The notes under the pieces: generated by a model | Seen by the model: only the letters and a program-made list of their open reading frames with translations | Database searches by the model: none | What the model was told of the DNA's origin: nothing | Translations under genes and position numbers: made by a program | Shown here: positions 48,098-57,080 of the stretch, piece after piece | How positions within the stretch are numbered: position 1 is the stretch's first letter | Layout of the letters: each line of letters begins with the position of its first letter | Assembly: GCA_964594045.1 (NCBI GenBank) | Contig: CAZQKR010000001.1 | Location: 1 to 64,000 of the forward strand | DNA from: UBA2365 sp964594045 | Lineage (GTDB): Bacteria > Bacteroidota > Bacteroidia > Chitinophagales > Saprospiraceae | Length of the DNA stretch: 64,000 nucleotides | Direction: 5' to 3'

Positions 48098-49408
48098 ATG
48101 TCAACTCAAATTATCAGAGGCAATTTTTACAAGGAGAGTTTTAATGACATTCCCGAAAAAATTGTTATACATGATAGTGATGTTATTTCTACAAGAAATG
48201 GAAAGTACAAGGTTGAAAAAATACTTGGTAAAGGAGGGTTTGGCACAGTGTGCAAGGTTTCTTCTGAAGCTGATCCAAATACCTACGCACTTAAAATTCT
48301 GAACCTTTGGGAAATGCGCCCGGATGAATTTGAATTTTTAACAATGAAATTCAAACAAGGTTATAAAGCTGGTAAGCTGATGTCCCCAAATATTGTAAAA
48401 TCTCACCAGATGGGATTTATTTCCGGCAATCCATATATCGTCATGGAATATTGCCCCAACAAAAATCTGGAAGACAATGTAGCTTATTTCGATTCTGAAA
48501 AAAAATATATCCGTCTTGCTGCTGAATTGCTTAACGGACTTGAAGTGTTGCATAACAACGGGATCATTCACAGGGATCTGAAACCGGAGAACGTGTTGTT
48601 TGATGAAAACATGAGTGCCAAACTGACAGATTTTGATCTCTCCGGCCACTTGAACAACAGATTGACACACAGGAATTTTTTCGGACATGCAAAAGTTGTG
48701 TTTGGAACGATAGCCTATTCAGCACCTGAACAATTGAGGCATACCACTTATTTCAAGATGACTTTGCCAAGTATGGATTTATATTCCTTCGCAGCAACCA
48801 TGTATTTTGTACTTTCATTTGGAAAAAATCCTTTTGGAGAAGCTAAACCCGATTTGAAGGAAATTGAAGCATATAAGAAAAAAAAAGAGAGCGGGAAGTA
48901 TACTCCACTTTTGAAATATAATCCATACCTGGATGAAAAATGGGATACCTGTATGCAAAGGTGCCTGGAACCTGATCATAAAAAGAGAGCACAAAGTGTA
49001 TCTGAAGTCAGAACAATCTTAGGGATCAAAGCGGGTTGGGCCCCTGAACCAACAGGCCCTGTTTTAAAGATCATGAGTGGAGCTGAAACAGAGGAAATCC
49101 CCTTAAAAACTTTTCAAAAAGGCGTTATCACTATAGGAAGGGTGATGGATGGGAGCAATGATATAGAAATCAAGGAAAGAACTTCGACTTATATTTCAAG
49201 GAAGCAGTGTACCATTGAAAAAATTGAAAACAACTGGTATTTGCGGGATGGGCAATTTGTCAGGGAAGGCACAAGAGGATATTGGAGAAATTCACCGAAC
49301 GGAACCCTTGTGAATGCCCTTAAATTGCAGGGGAGAGATTTTATAAAACTTAAACACGGTGATACAATCAGGATTGGAGATTGTACGCTTCGGTATGAAA
49401 AAATATAA
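48098..49408 (+). CDS. Ser/Thr kinase-FHA fusion protein
   Basis: A soluble fusion of 436 residues. The frame opens with TTG two codons upstream, but the ATG at 48098 is the better start. Kinase motifs: GKGGFGTV loop, Lys in YALKIL, HRDLKPEN (158-165), then DFD (178-180) where DFG is usual, and IAYSAPEQL. The metal-binding Asp is kept and Gly is lost, so activity is likely but altered. The C-terminal domain (about 325-436) is FHA-like: ITIGRVMDGSNDIEI, YISRKQCTIE with Gln for the usual His, NGTLVN and GDTIRIGDCTLRYE. Kinase and phosphothreonine reader on one chain suggest binding of its own phosphorylated partner. It is the second gene of the rightward block. Confidence 0.9.
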   Translation: MSTQIIRGNFYKESFNDIPEKIVIHDSDVISTRNGKYKVEKILGKGGFGTVCKVSSEADPNTYALKILNLWEMRPDEFEFLTMKFKQGYKAGKLMSPNIVKSHQMGFISGNPYIVMEYCPNKNLEDNVAYFDSEKKYIRLAAELLNGLEVLHNNGIIHRDLKPENVLFDENMSAKLTDFDLSGHLNNRLTHRNFFGHAKVVFGTIAYSAPEQLRHTTYFKMTLPSMDLYSFAATMYFVLSFGKNPFGEAKPDLKEIEAYKKKKESGKYTPLLKYNPYLDEKWDTCMQRCLEPDHKKRAQSVSEVRTILGIKAGWAPEPTGPVLKIMSGAETEEIPLKTFQKGVITIGRVMDGSNDIEIKERTSTYISRKQCTIEKIENNWYLRDGQFVREGTRGYWRNSPNGTLVNALKLQGRDFIKLKHGDTIRIGDCTLRYEKI

Positions 49409-49629
49409 ATTTCGTTTTAGGAGCATAATTGGATGATCACAATTTGATCGTAAAAATATGTTAAATGTTAAAAGGGGATGGATGTGTTCATTTTTAAGAT
49501 AGTTCAGGAGTAAAATCATAATTCCCACATGAACATTAAGGAGTTAGTAACATAACTCTCTTGATTATTTTTGAATAAAGGATTTTTCACATAATTATTT
49601 GATATTTGTAAACCTAAATCTTATACACA

Positions 49630-51330
49630 ATGGCAGCAAAAACTGAACAATTTAAATCAGCAGGAAGTAATCTGGGAAAAACATTGGGGCAAAGCTGGTC
49701 TATGATCGCTGGTCGTGATGTTCCAAATTACAGTTTATTATTTTTGGATGAAACCCTGACCCGGAAACGAGGTGAGCATGAAACAGTTTTTATGCCGCAC
49801 ATCGTACTCGGCAGAAGTTCAAGATGCCATGTCAGATATGGTGATAATTACAGAACAGTTAGCAGGGAACATGCATCCATCACTGTGGATGGACAAAATT
49901 TCGTATTAAATCACAACCCTTCCGCTTCAAACCCAACCTATGTGAATGGAAGACCGGTTGCTGCTGCTCATTTATTGCAAAACGGGGATGAAATCCAATT
50001 ATCCTCCAATGGACCTAAAATGAGATTTAATACCACTACCCTGAAAACATCGACCATTGGATTGACTTCCCGCATCGGACAAGCTATGTCACAGGCCGTG
50101 AAGCCATACAGAAGGGCACTTACTATCCTGGGAATTCTGCTCATTTGTTCATTGGCATTTGCAGGATGGAATATTTATCAGAACTCCAAATTAAGCAATG
50201 AGCTAATTGAATTAAAACAAGAGGCAAATGAGATTGATCAGCAATTGAGGGATCTGGAGGAAAAGGGGCAGGAAAATTCAGCTGCTTATATGGAATTGTT
50301 GAAAAGAAAACAGCAGGTCATTTACCGCACAACAGTTTTACAACAAACCGAAAAAGAAACTGAAAATGATAATAATATTGCAGCAGAAGAGGAACCAATT
50401 GATATAAAAAATCAGGAATCAGACCAACAATTCAATCAAATTTGTGAGGATGACGTTGCCATCAATAAGATGCTTCCCAAAGAGGATGTGATTTTGCTGG
50501 TTTTAAAACGGGTTGATATTTCATTAGCCGGTAAAAGTGGTTACATTGGAGTAACGGATTTTTATAAATATACGACTAATAACCCTATTGAAGTAGATCG
50601 GACAGGCATTTCTTATGGTACAGGGTTTGTGACAAACAACAATAAAATTGTAACTGCACGACATGTTGTCCAGCCATGGAGATATTATGAGGGCATGAAA
50701 GATGATTCTAAAGAAAAAGAATTTTGGCAAATTGTCAATGCAGTTGAAACGAATGGCGGAAAAGTAGAGGCGACTTTTGATATCATCACTTCCAATGGAA
50801 AGTGGAGTGAACAGATCAGTTTCAGAGAAGGAAATATCAGCCATGATAATGACGATCTTGTTGACAAAAGCGCGGATAAGAAAACTGGAAAATTGAAAGT
50901 CAAGGACATTTTTGGAAAAGACCAAAAAACTAAAATTGAAGATATTCCGAATAAAACCAAGGTGGCCAGGAACAGGAGTTCGGATTGGGTAAGTTTGGAT
51001 TTTAACATTCCTGGTACAATCAAAATGGACAGACCAAAATCCCAGACATTACCATCCGGGCAAAAATTGCACATTTTAGGATATTCAAATATTATTGGAG
51101 TTATGGACTTATCCAAATGGGCAGGGTCTTCCTATTCATTCGCTACAGTCAGTAATGATGCTACATTAAATAAGCTTATAGCTGTTTCGGGACAAAATTT
51201 TGGTCCGGGAAATTCCGGTGGTCCTGCATTTATTTGTGAAAATGGCGAATTGATATGTATTGGAGTTGTGGTTGCTGGTGTAGGAACAAGCAATGGATTT
51301 ATTGTTCCTGTGGGTCAGATAAGAGGATAA
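49630..51330 (+). CDS. FHA-transmembrane-trypsin-like protease fusion
   Basis: A 566-residue protein that seems to link a cytoplasmic phosphothreonine reader to a periplasmic protease. Residues 55-130 are a canonical FHA domain (LGRSSRCHV, SREHASI, YVNGRPV). A helix at about 163-183 (ALTILGILLICSLAFAGW) crosses the membrane, and a coiled coil (about 186-240) follows. The C-terminal half is a trypsin/HtrA-like serine protease with His345 (TARHVV), a probable Asp452 (SSDWVSLDF) and Ser529 (GPGNSGGPAF). No PDZ domain is visible. The inside-reader, outside-protease layout suggests that phosphorylation in the cytoplasm controls cleavage in the periplasm. It lies 221 bp after the kinase-FHA gene and 15 bp before the phosphatase. 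Confidence 0.88.
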   Translation: MAAKTEQFKSAGSNLGKTLGQSWSMIAGRDVPNYSLLFLDETLTRKRGEHETVFMPHIVLGRSSRCHVRYGDNYRTVSREHASITVDGQNFVLNHNPSASNPTYVNGRPVAAAHLLQNGDEIQLSSNGPKMRFNTTTLKTSTIGLTSRIGQAMSQAVKPYRRALTILGILLICSLAFAGWNIYQNSKLSNELIELKQEANEIDQQLRDLEEKGQENSAAYMELLKRKQQVIYRTTVLQQTEKETENDNNIAAEEEPIDIKNQESDQQFNQICEDDVAINKMLPKEDVILLVLKRVDISLAGKSGYIGVTDFYKYTTNNPIEVDRTGISYGTGFVTNNNKIVTARHVVQPWRYYEGMKDDSKEKEFWQIVNAVETNGGKVEATFDIITSNGKWSEQISFREGNISHDNDDLVDKSADKKTGKLKVKDIFGKDQKTKIEDIPNKTKVARNRSSDWVSLDFNIPGTIKMDRPKSQTLPSGQKLHILGYSNIIGVMDLSKWAGSSYSFATVSNDATLNKLIAVSGQNFGPGNSGGPAFICENGELICIGVVVAGVGTSNGFIVPVGQIRG

Positions 51331-51345
51331 ACTTCTAATAAAATA

Positions 51346-52491
51346 ATGACCAAGCTTCAAACAGTTGCCAAAACCAATGTTGGCAGAGTACGCACTCATA
51401 ATGAGGATTCGTTTATTGTGGGTCTTGACCCACATAGCGAATCCTGGATATTATCCAATGATGAAAAAATTGTTGGTAATAAAGGTGTTATCTTTGTCAT
51501 TGCTGATGGTATGGGAGGAGAAAATGCTGGTGAGATCGCCTCTGAAATAGCTGTTCAATCCATTCAGGCATTTATCAAAACAGAAATAACCAAAGATGAG
51601 CCCCTTCCTGTTGAGCAGATCATGGAAGGGGCACTGATCTATGCCCATAACAGGATAAAGGATGCCTGCCGTGACAACGCAGATTACATCGGTATGGGTA
51701 CTACGGCCACGATATGCCTGATAAAGGATGACAAGATATATATATCGTGGATTGGTGATTCCAGGGTATACCGCTATTCTCCTCATGGCCGGGTACATAA
51801 CAAGCCATATTTTTTTAACAATCTGGAAATTCTCTCCGAAGACCACAGCAAAGTATGGCAAATGGTTCGGCAGGGAGCATTGAAATCCCTTGAAGAAGCG
51901 AGAGTACACCATGAGAGCAATATCATCACTCAATCCCTGGGAGATCTGTTCAGGACTCCCCAACCGGACAGTGCTTGTTATCCGATTTTCAAGGACGATG
52001 TGATATTGATTTGTACGGATGGGCTGAATGGTATGCTCGATGATGAAACTATTGAAAAAATATTGGCCAATCAGGATAAATCCCTCGATCTGACAGCAGA
52101 AGATCTGATTTCCGCTGCCAATGCAGCTGGTGGACAGGATAATACTACCTTGATTTTAACAAAGGTAACGGACGGCAAACCGTTCAGTGCAGAAAACGTT
52201 ATTCAAAACAGTGGCCAAAAGACCATGAAAACGGAGGTTAGCCGGAAAACAAACAAAGTCAATTTGATATTGGTGGCCATTATCATTGGGCTGGTCATAT
52301 TAAACATCCTTTCATTTGTATTTGAGCAGCAGATTTTAAACTTTTTTTCTGATAAAGGACCTGAAAAATCTGAGCAATCAATTCCGCCTCCTTCGGGTTT
52401 GATCAGGGAAGATTCGCTTGATATTTTAAATATTGATCAGATAAAAGAAGATGATAATGATACGATCAACAATGTACATAACATCAGATAA
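51346..52491 (+). CDS. PP2C-family Ser/Thr phosphatase with C-terminal membrane helix
   Basis: A 381-residue PP2C (PPM/Stp1-like) metal-dependent phosphatase. The motifs are complete: RTHNEDSF, IADGMGGENAGE with the metal-binding Asp and Gly, MGTTATICLI, ISWIGDSRVYRY, LSEDHSKV, LICTDGLNGML and GGQDNTTLIL with the last Asp. The domain ends at about 275. One helix (about 302-322, LILVAIIIGLVILNILSF) anchors it to the inner membrane, with a short acidic tail outside. It probably reverses phosphorylation by the two kinases of the locus, as PppA or Stp do in other systems. It is the last gene of the rightward block. Confidence 0.93.
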   Translation: MTKLQTVAKTNVGRVRTHNEDSFIVGLDPHSESWILSNDEKIVGNKGVIFVIADGMGGENAGEIASEIAVQSIQAFIKTEITKDEPLPVEQIMEGALIYAHNRIKDACRDNADYIGMGTTATICLIKDDKIYISWIGDSRVYRYSPHGRVHNKPYFFNNLEILSEDHSKVWQMVRQGALKSLEEARVHHESNIITQSLGDLFRTPQPDSACYPIFKDDVILICTDGLNGMLDDETIEKILANQDKSLDLTAEDLISAANAAGGQDNTTLILTKVTDGKPFSAENVIQNSGQKTMKTEVSRKTNKVNLILVAIIIGLVILNILSFVFEQQILNFFSDKGPEKSEQSIPPPSGLIREDSLDILNIDQIKEDDNDTINNVHNIR

Positions 52492-52515
52492 TTTTCCCTG
52501 AATAGATAAAGCGCG

Positions 52516-52550
52516 TTCCGAAGCACTCCCTGCCCTGCGGAACAGGGAGT
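52516..52550. terminator. GC-rich hairpin between convergent genes
   Basis: Perfect arms actccctg (52525-52532) and cagggagt (52543-52550) flank a 10-base loop. An alternative pairing of ttccg (52516-52520) with cggaa (52538-52542) is possible. There is no T run, so it may slow transcription or have another role. It lies 33 bp beyond the FISUMP gene stop. Confidence 0.5.
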
Positions 52551-52582
52551 TCAAGTGTCAAATTGTCAAATATATCAAGGTA

Positions 52583-54883
52583 TCAATCCTTAAGACAACG
52601 AACAGACATTCCGAGCGCCCGGATGTAGTTGTACATGTCGGCATCATCGCTGAAGAAGAACAAGGCCCATGAGCGGGTACCAACGACTGTACTTGACCAG
52701 TAGTAGCCGCTAGAACCCTCGCCGAGCACCGAGCCATCGAAGTAGTGGCGGTAGCCCGCCATGGGCAATTTAAGGGGTGAAACAAAAGCCCCTGAAGCAT
52801 CATTGCTACTCCAGCTCAGATGCTCTGTATCCCATTCAGTCTGTGTTGGAAGACGAAATCCATCCGGGCATGGGTTGTTGACGCCACCTTCGCCCTGCCA
52901 TAAATTATTGTTCTGTGAAGAACGCCAGTCGCCCGTTGAGCTTGAAGTTATAAAGTACCCATGTCCCGGTACATCATTATTACTTAACACACCAGTTGTT
53001 AGTGAATTTCTGACCTGGTGACCATCATCCAGCCTACCCCACTGAAAGAGGTGCCCATAAGCAGATGCATCAGTGCTGCTGGTTGCAACCCGTGATGCCC
53101 CAAGATTGCGGTCCAGCCAACACCTGTTATTGGCACTTTGGACTGTCCCATAGGTCACCGTAGTTCCATTATATACGAAAGTCACTGTAGATGTTCTGCA
53201 AATAAAAGGTGTTATCGCAACAGGAATACTCACTTCACAGGTTTGTCCTCCAATATTGAATAAAAAAGTGGCTGATCCCGAACCTGAAGGAATACCTGTG
53301 ATCGTGTATATTAGGTTGCCCGATCCATTATTGAATGAACCGGCCGGAGTGGAAGCGGTCAAGCCGGTGACTCCTGTTGAAGTTGCTGTTTGACCAAAAT
53401 GTGTTCCTCCATTGCCTCCTGCATAGGGCACACTTACACTTACTCCGTTTGCAGCCATTCCTTGATTCAAAACTCCATTAATTGTAGCTCCCTGACAATC
53501 AAGAGTATCAATTTTGCCTGAAGGAAGGTCATCCATTATACACCGGACAGACCAACCAAGAGCACGCCGACCGGAAGCCATGTATACCCCATATCTGTAT
53601 AAATACATATACCATGCATCCGTATTATTAATGGTACTGCTATGGTAGACGCTGCTCTCCCCCTCAAAGGAAATCGAACCATAGAAGTCGTTTCTGCTAC
53701 CCGCCAAAGGCAATTTAAGGGGTGAAGAAAATGCTCCGTCTGCATTATAATTTCCATTACCCCAACTATTCCATTCCGCTTCCCATTCTTCCTTGGAGGG
53801 TACCCTGAATCCATGTGGACATGGATTATTTGTGCCATTGACACCCTGCCATAAATTATTGTTTTGTGGAGAACGCCAGTCGTACGGACTTGAGCTAACT
53901 GTAATAAAATTCCCGTGACCAGGTATATTATTGTTGCTCAGTGTTCCCGTGGTTGGTGAAGTCCTTACCTGGTGGCCGTCGTCCAACCTACCCCACTGGA
54001 ACAGGTCCCCATAAGCAGATGCATCGGTGCTGTTGGTGGCAACCCGTGTTGCCCCAAGATTGCGGTCCAACCAACACCTGTTGTTGGCACTTTGCACTGT
54101 ACCATAAGTCATTGTAGATCCATTATAAAAGAAAGTTACTGTAGATGTTCCGCAAATAAAAGGTGCTATCACAACAGGAATACTCAATTCACAGGTTTGT
54201 CCTCCAATATTGAATAAAAAAGTGGCTGATCCATGGCCAGACGGAATACCTGTGATCGTGTACATTAAGTTGCCCGATCCATTATTGAATGAACCGGCCG
54301 GAGTTGAAGCGGTCAATCCGGTGACTCCAACTGAAGATGCTGATTGACCAAAATGTGTTCCTCCATTGCCTCCGGTATAAGGCACACTTACACTTACTCC
54401 GCTTGCAGCTATTCCTTCTGTCAACTCACCGGTAAAGGAAACTCCTTCACAATCAAGGGTGTCAATATTTCCGGTAGGAAGGATATCCATAATACACCGT
54501 ACCGACAGTCCGCTGGCGCGGTCATTGATGTTAATTATGGAATTCACACTATAAATGGATAGATAAGATGCATATATTGCATTCACAGAACTGCTCCAGT
54601 ATCGGCCAACAGAACCCTCACTATCTATCGAACCATCAGAACTGGCCCGTCTGCCCGCAATGGGAATTTTCAATGATGAAGGCAAAAGCTCCATCCGCAT
54701 TGTTGCTATTCCAATTGGCTCGCTCAACATCCCATTCCTGAATCGAAGGTAGTCTGAATCCAAAAGGACAAGGGTTATTGATACCATTTGCACCTTGCCA
54801 AAGATTCGAGTTTTGGGGAGATCGCCAATCATAGGGATCAAATAATCCAACGAAAATAAAATTACCGTGACCAGGCACATCAC
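52583..54883 (-). CDS. 3' part of frameshifted FISUMP surface protein
   Basis: This frame continues the gene at 54636-57080 after a one-base frame change near 54680-54690; the first 65 or so codons drawn here overlap that gene and are probably not used. It holds the end of FISUMP domain 1 (YWSSSV...LSVRCIMD) and two complete further FISUMP domains (Fibrobacter succinogenes major paralogous domain), each starting CGTSTVTF/CRTSTVTF and containing RCWLDRNLGA, LFQWGRLDDGHQVR, NPCPxGFR and ending SVRCxxD. Between them are conserved 110-residue linkers (LDCEGVSFTGELTEG, GGTHFGQ, GSFNNGSGNL). There is no T9SS domain at the C-terminus; the protein ends with the last FISUMP domain. The final 50 codons are strongly enriched in NNC codons. 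Confidence 0.75.
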   Translation of the reverse strand: MMCLVTVILFSLDYLIPMIGDLPKTRIFGKVQMVSITLVLLDSDYLRFRNGMLSEPIGIATMRMELLPSSLKIPIAGRRASSDGSIDSEGSVGRYWSSSVNAIYASYLSIYSVNSIININDRASGLSVRCIMDILPTGNIDTLDCEGVSFTGELTEGIAASGVSVSVPYTGGNGGTHFGQSASSVGVTGLTASTPAGSFNNGSGNLMYTITGIPSGHGSATFLFNIGGQTCELSIPVVIAPFICGTSTVTFFYNGSTMTYGTVQSANNRCWLDRNLGATRVATNSTDASAYGDLFQWGRLDDGHQVRTSPTTGTLSNNNIPGHGNFITVSSSPYDWRSPQNNNLWQGVNGTNNPCPHGFRVPSKEEWEAEWNSWGNGNYNADGAFSSPLKLPLAGSRNDFYGSISFEGESSVYHSSTINNTDAWYMYLYRYGVYMASGRRALGWSVRCIMDDLPSGKIDTLDCQGATINGVLNQGMAANGVSVSVPYAGGNGGTHFGQTATSTGVTGLTASTPAGSFNNGSGNLIYTITGIPSGSGSATFLFNIGGQTCEVSIPVAITPFICRTSTVTFVYNGTTVTYGTVQSANNRCWLDRNLGASRVATSSTDASAYGHLFQWGRLDDGHQVRNSLTTGVLSNNDVPGHGYFITSSSTGDWRSSQNNNLWQGEGGVNNPCPDGFRLPTQTEWDTEHLSWSSNDASGAFVSPLKLPMAGYRHYFDGSVLGEGSSGYYWSSTVVGTRSWALFFFSDDADMYNYIRALGMSVRCLKD

Positions 54884-57080
54884 TGTTGCTCAGTGTTCCC
54901 ATGTTTAGTGAATTCCTCACCTGGTGACCGTCATCCAGCCTACCCCACTGAAACAGATGCCCATAAGAAGATGCATCGGTACTGCTGGTTGCTACCCGTG
55001 ATGCCCCAAGATTGCGGTCCAGCCAACATTTGTTGTTAGCACTTAACACCGTCCCATAGTTGACTGAAGTTCCGGTATAATTAAATGTGACCGTAGAAGT
55101 TCCACAGATAAAAGTACAGTTATCAGTATTCTGTACTATCAACAATGGAGTGGATACGCCACAATTATTGTATGCCCAAACGTACAAAGTATATGTGGTG
55201 TTGCATATCAATCCTGCCTGCAAATACGAGGTGGATGTACCATATTCAGTTGCTGTGTTATAGTTGTTGACCGTGTTGTATTTGTAGCCAGATGCATTTG
55301 AAACAATGTTCCAGTTCCAGCCGATTTGAGTTTCAGAAATCGTATGATCACCTGCAATAGGTTGAACAGGAACAGTTTGAGAAGAAACCACTGTTGAACT
55401 TCCAGGTCCTGACCCACAATCATTTGATGGTAATACACTGATATAGCCCTGCGCATTGCCAACAAGTACAGTTATACTGTTGGTAGTTTGTCCTGAAATC
55501 AATGTCCAGTCAGAAGGTAATTGCCATGTATATGCCACTCCGGATACATTATCGACAGAGTAGCTTTCGATGGCTCCATAGCAGGGATTTTTGTTGCCGG
55601 AGATCGCTGATGGTTGCATAGGCAAAGATCGCGGTAACACATTTATAATCTGTGCAATTCCGCTTCCGCAATCATTCGAGGGAATTACAAAAATATTCCC
55701 TGATCCGCCACCCACAATCACTTTGATCTTTCCGGTGCTTTGACCTGAAACCACTGTCCATCCGGGTGGAACACCCCATGTATATGTTACATTGGGAACA
55801 CTGACAACAGAATATTCCTCCGTTGAACCCTGGCATGGGTTAATTACTCCGCTTATAAATGAAGGTTGGTCGGGTAAAAATTGTGAACTTACGGATAAAG
55901 TCTGTGTAATTCCTTCACCGCACTCATTGGAAGGCGTCACAGAGATCGTTCCCGATCCTGCACCTGTAGTCACCGTAATGCTATTCGTATTCTGCCCTGA
56001 AGTCAGGATCCATCCTGATGGAATATCCCAGGTATATGTAACATCATGAATGTCAGGGACTGAATATACTTTTGATATTCCCTGGCATGGATTTGCATTT
56101 CCATTGATGGCAGATGGCTGTTCGGGAACAATTTTGGATATTACACTCAAAGTCCGCTCAGGACCATTCCCACAATCATTCGAAGGTGTGACACGAATAT
56201 TACCTGGTAAATTACCAACAGTCACAGTGATATTGCTTGTAAATTGACCTTCCAGAATGATCCAACCATCAGGAATAGACCATACATATTTTACATCCGT
56301 TTCATTGGTTACTGAATAGCTTTCCGAGGCACCTTCACATGGGTCTTCAGCTCCAATGATCAGTGATGGCTGTGCTGGTTTTTTACAAAAGTTAAAAGTA
56401 ATGGAAAGATCACTTACAGGAGAAGCAAATATCACATCATTGTCAAACCCGGATAATAAGCCTTCAAATTTCAATTGATCTCCAATTGCAAAATCCAATT
56501 CCACTATATTCCTGAATTTCAATGGAACAGAATGATTTGAATTAGGATTTGACATTCCGATATTGATATCATCCTCAATTTTGGAGCTAGTTTCATTTAT
56601 ATGGATGAGTACAATATCTCCATTGTATCTGTTTTGTGAAACTAATTTCCCTGTAACCTGATAATTCTCTGTTTTTATATTCAATAAATAAAAACCTGCC
56701 GATAATCCTGACAGTTTGAATTGTTGAAGTCCTCGTGGCAGCATATTACTGTATTCATAAACAAGACCGCCATTTGCTCGGTATAAATGAATAAATACCA
56801 TCCCTTTTCCGGTATTTTCAAAATGAAAATTACAACTTTGATCCATTGGATTTGGATAGATACTCAATAGTTGTGTTTTATGATCAGTTTCCATTATACT
56901 CGTTCCGGATAATCTGAGATGCAAGACATCTGTACCTTGCATGTTAAGATTTATTCCCTGAGTCAGATTCTCTACATAAACGGAATCGGGATTCCCTTCA
57001 AAATCAATCACAAAAAAGTTTTGACCTGGCAGCTTCATATAGGCTAAAATCAATAAAATAAGTAGGAATTTTGTTTTCAT
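54636..57080 (-). CDS. 5' part of frameshifted FISUMP surface protein
   Basis: This 814-codon frame encodes the N-terminal part of what should be a protein of about 1500 residues. The signal peptide ends YMKLPGQ. Residues about 72-150 look like a T9SS sorting domain (LLSIYPNPMDQSCNF, SAGFYLLNIKTENY), oddly placed near the N-terminus. Four PKD-like repeats of about 88 residues follow (about 237-590; each with NPCxG...YSV, YxWxxPxGW, SGQxTxxITV and PSNDCG). A fibronectin-like domain (about 590-660) and the first FISUMP domain come next. The frame then runs off after NADGAF into an unrelated tail (AFIIENSHCGQTGQF). Comparison with domains 2 and 3 shows one extra base near 54680-54690. This may be a sequencing error, a true mutation or recoding. 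Confidence 0.78.
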   Translation of the reverse strand: MKTKFLLILLILAYMKLPGQNFFVIDFEGNPDSVYVENLTQGINLNMQGTDVLHLRLSGTSIMETDHKTQLLSIYPNPMDQSCNFHFENTGKGMVFIHLYRANGGLVYEYSNMLPRGLQQFKLSGLSAGFYLLNIKTENYQVTGKLVSQNRYNGDIVLIHINETSSKIEDDINIGMSNPNSNHSVPLKFRNIVELDFAIGDQLKFEGLLSGFDNDVIFASPVSDLSITFNFCKKPAQPSLIIGAEDPCEGASESYSVTNETDVKYVWSIPDGWIILEGQFTSNITVTVGNLPGNIRVTPSNDCGNGPERTLSVISKIVPEQPSAINGNANPCQGISKVYSVPDIHDVTYTWDIPSGWILTSGQNTNSITVTTGAGSGTISVTPSNECGEGITQTLSVSSQFLPDQPSFISGVINPCQGSTEEYSVVSVPNVTYTWGVPPGWTVVSGQSTGKIKVIVGGGSGNIFVIPSNDCGSGIAQIINVLPRSLPMQPSAISGNKNPCYGAIESYSVDNVSGVAYTWQLPSDWTLISGQTTNSITVLVGNAQGYISVLPSNDCGSGPGSSTVVSSQTVPVQPIAGDHTISETQIGWNWNIVSNASGYKYNTVNNYNTATEYGTSTSYLQAGLICNTTYTLYVWAYNNCGVSTPLLIVQNTDNCTFICGTSTVTFNYTGTSVNYGTVLSANNKCWLDRNLGASRVATSSTDASSYGHLFQWGRLDDGHQVRNSLNMGTLSNSDVPGHGNFIFVGLFDPYDWRSPQNSNLWQGANGINNPCPFGFRLPSIQEWDVERANWNSNNADGAFAFIIENSHCGQTGQF

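Noticed and set aside
32414..52491. A complete type VI secretion cluster
   Set aside because: The regulatory-type genes are present, but no tube, sheath, baseplate, VgrG or ClpV gene is in the window.
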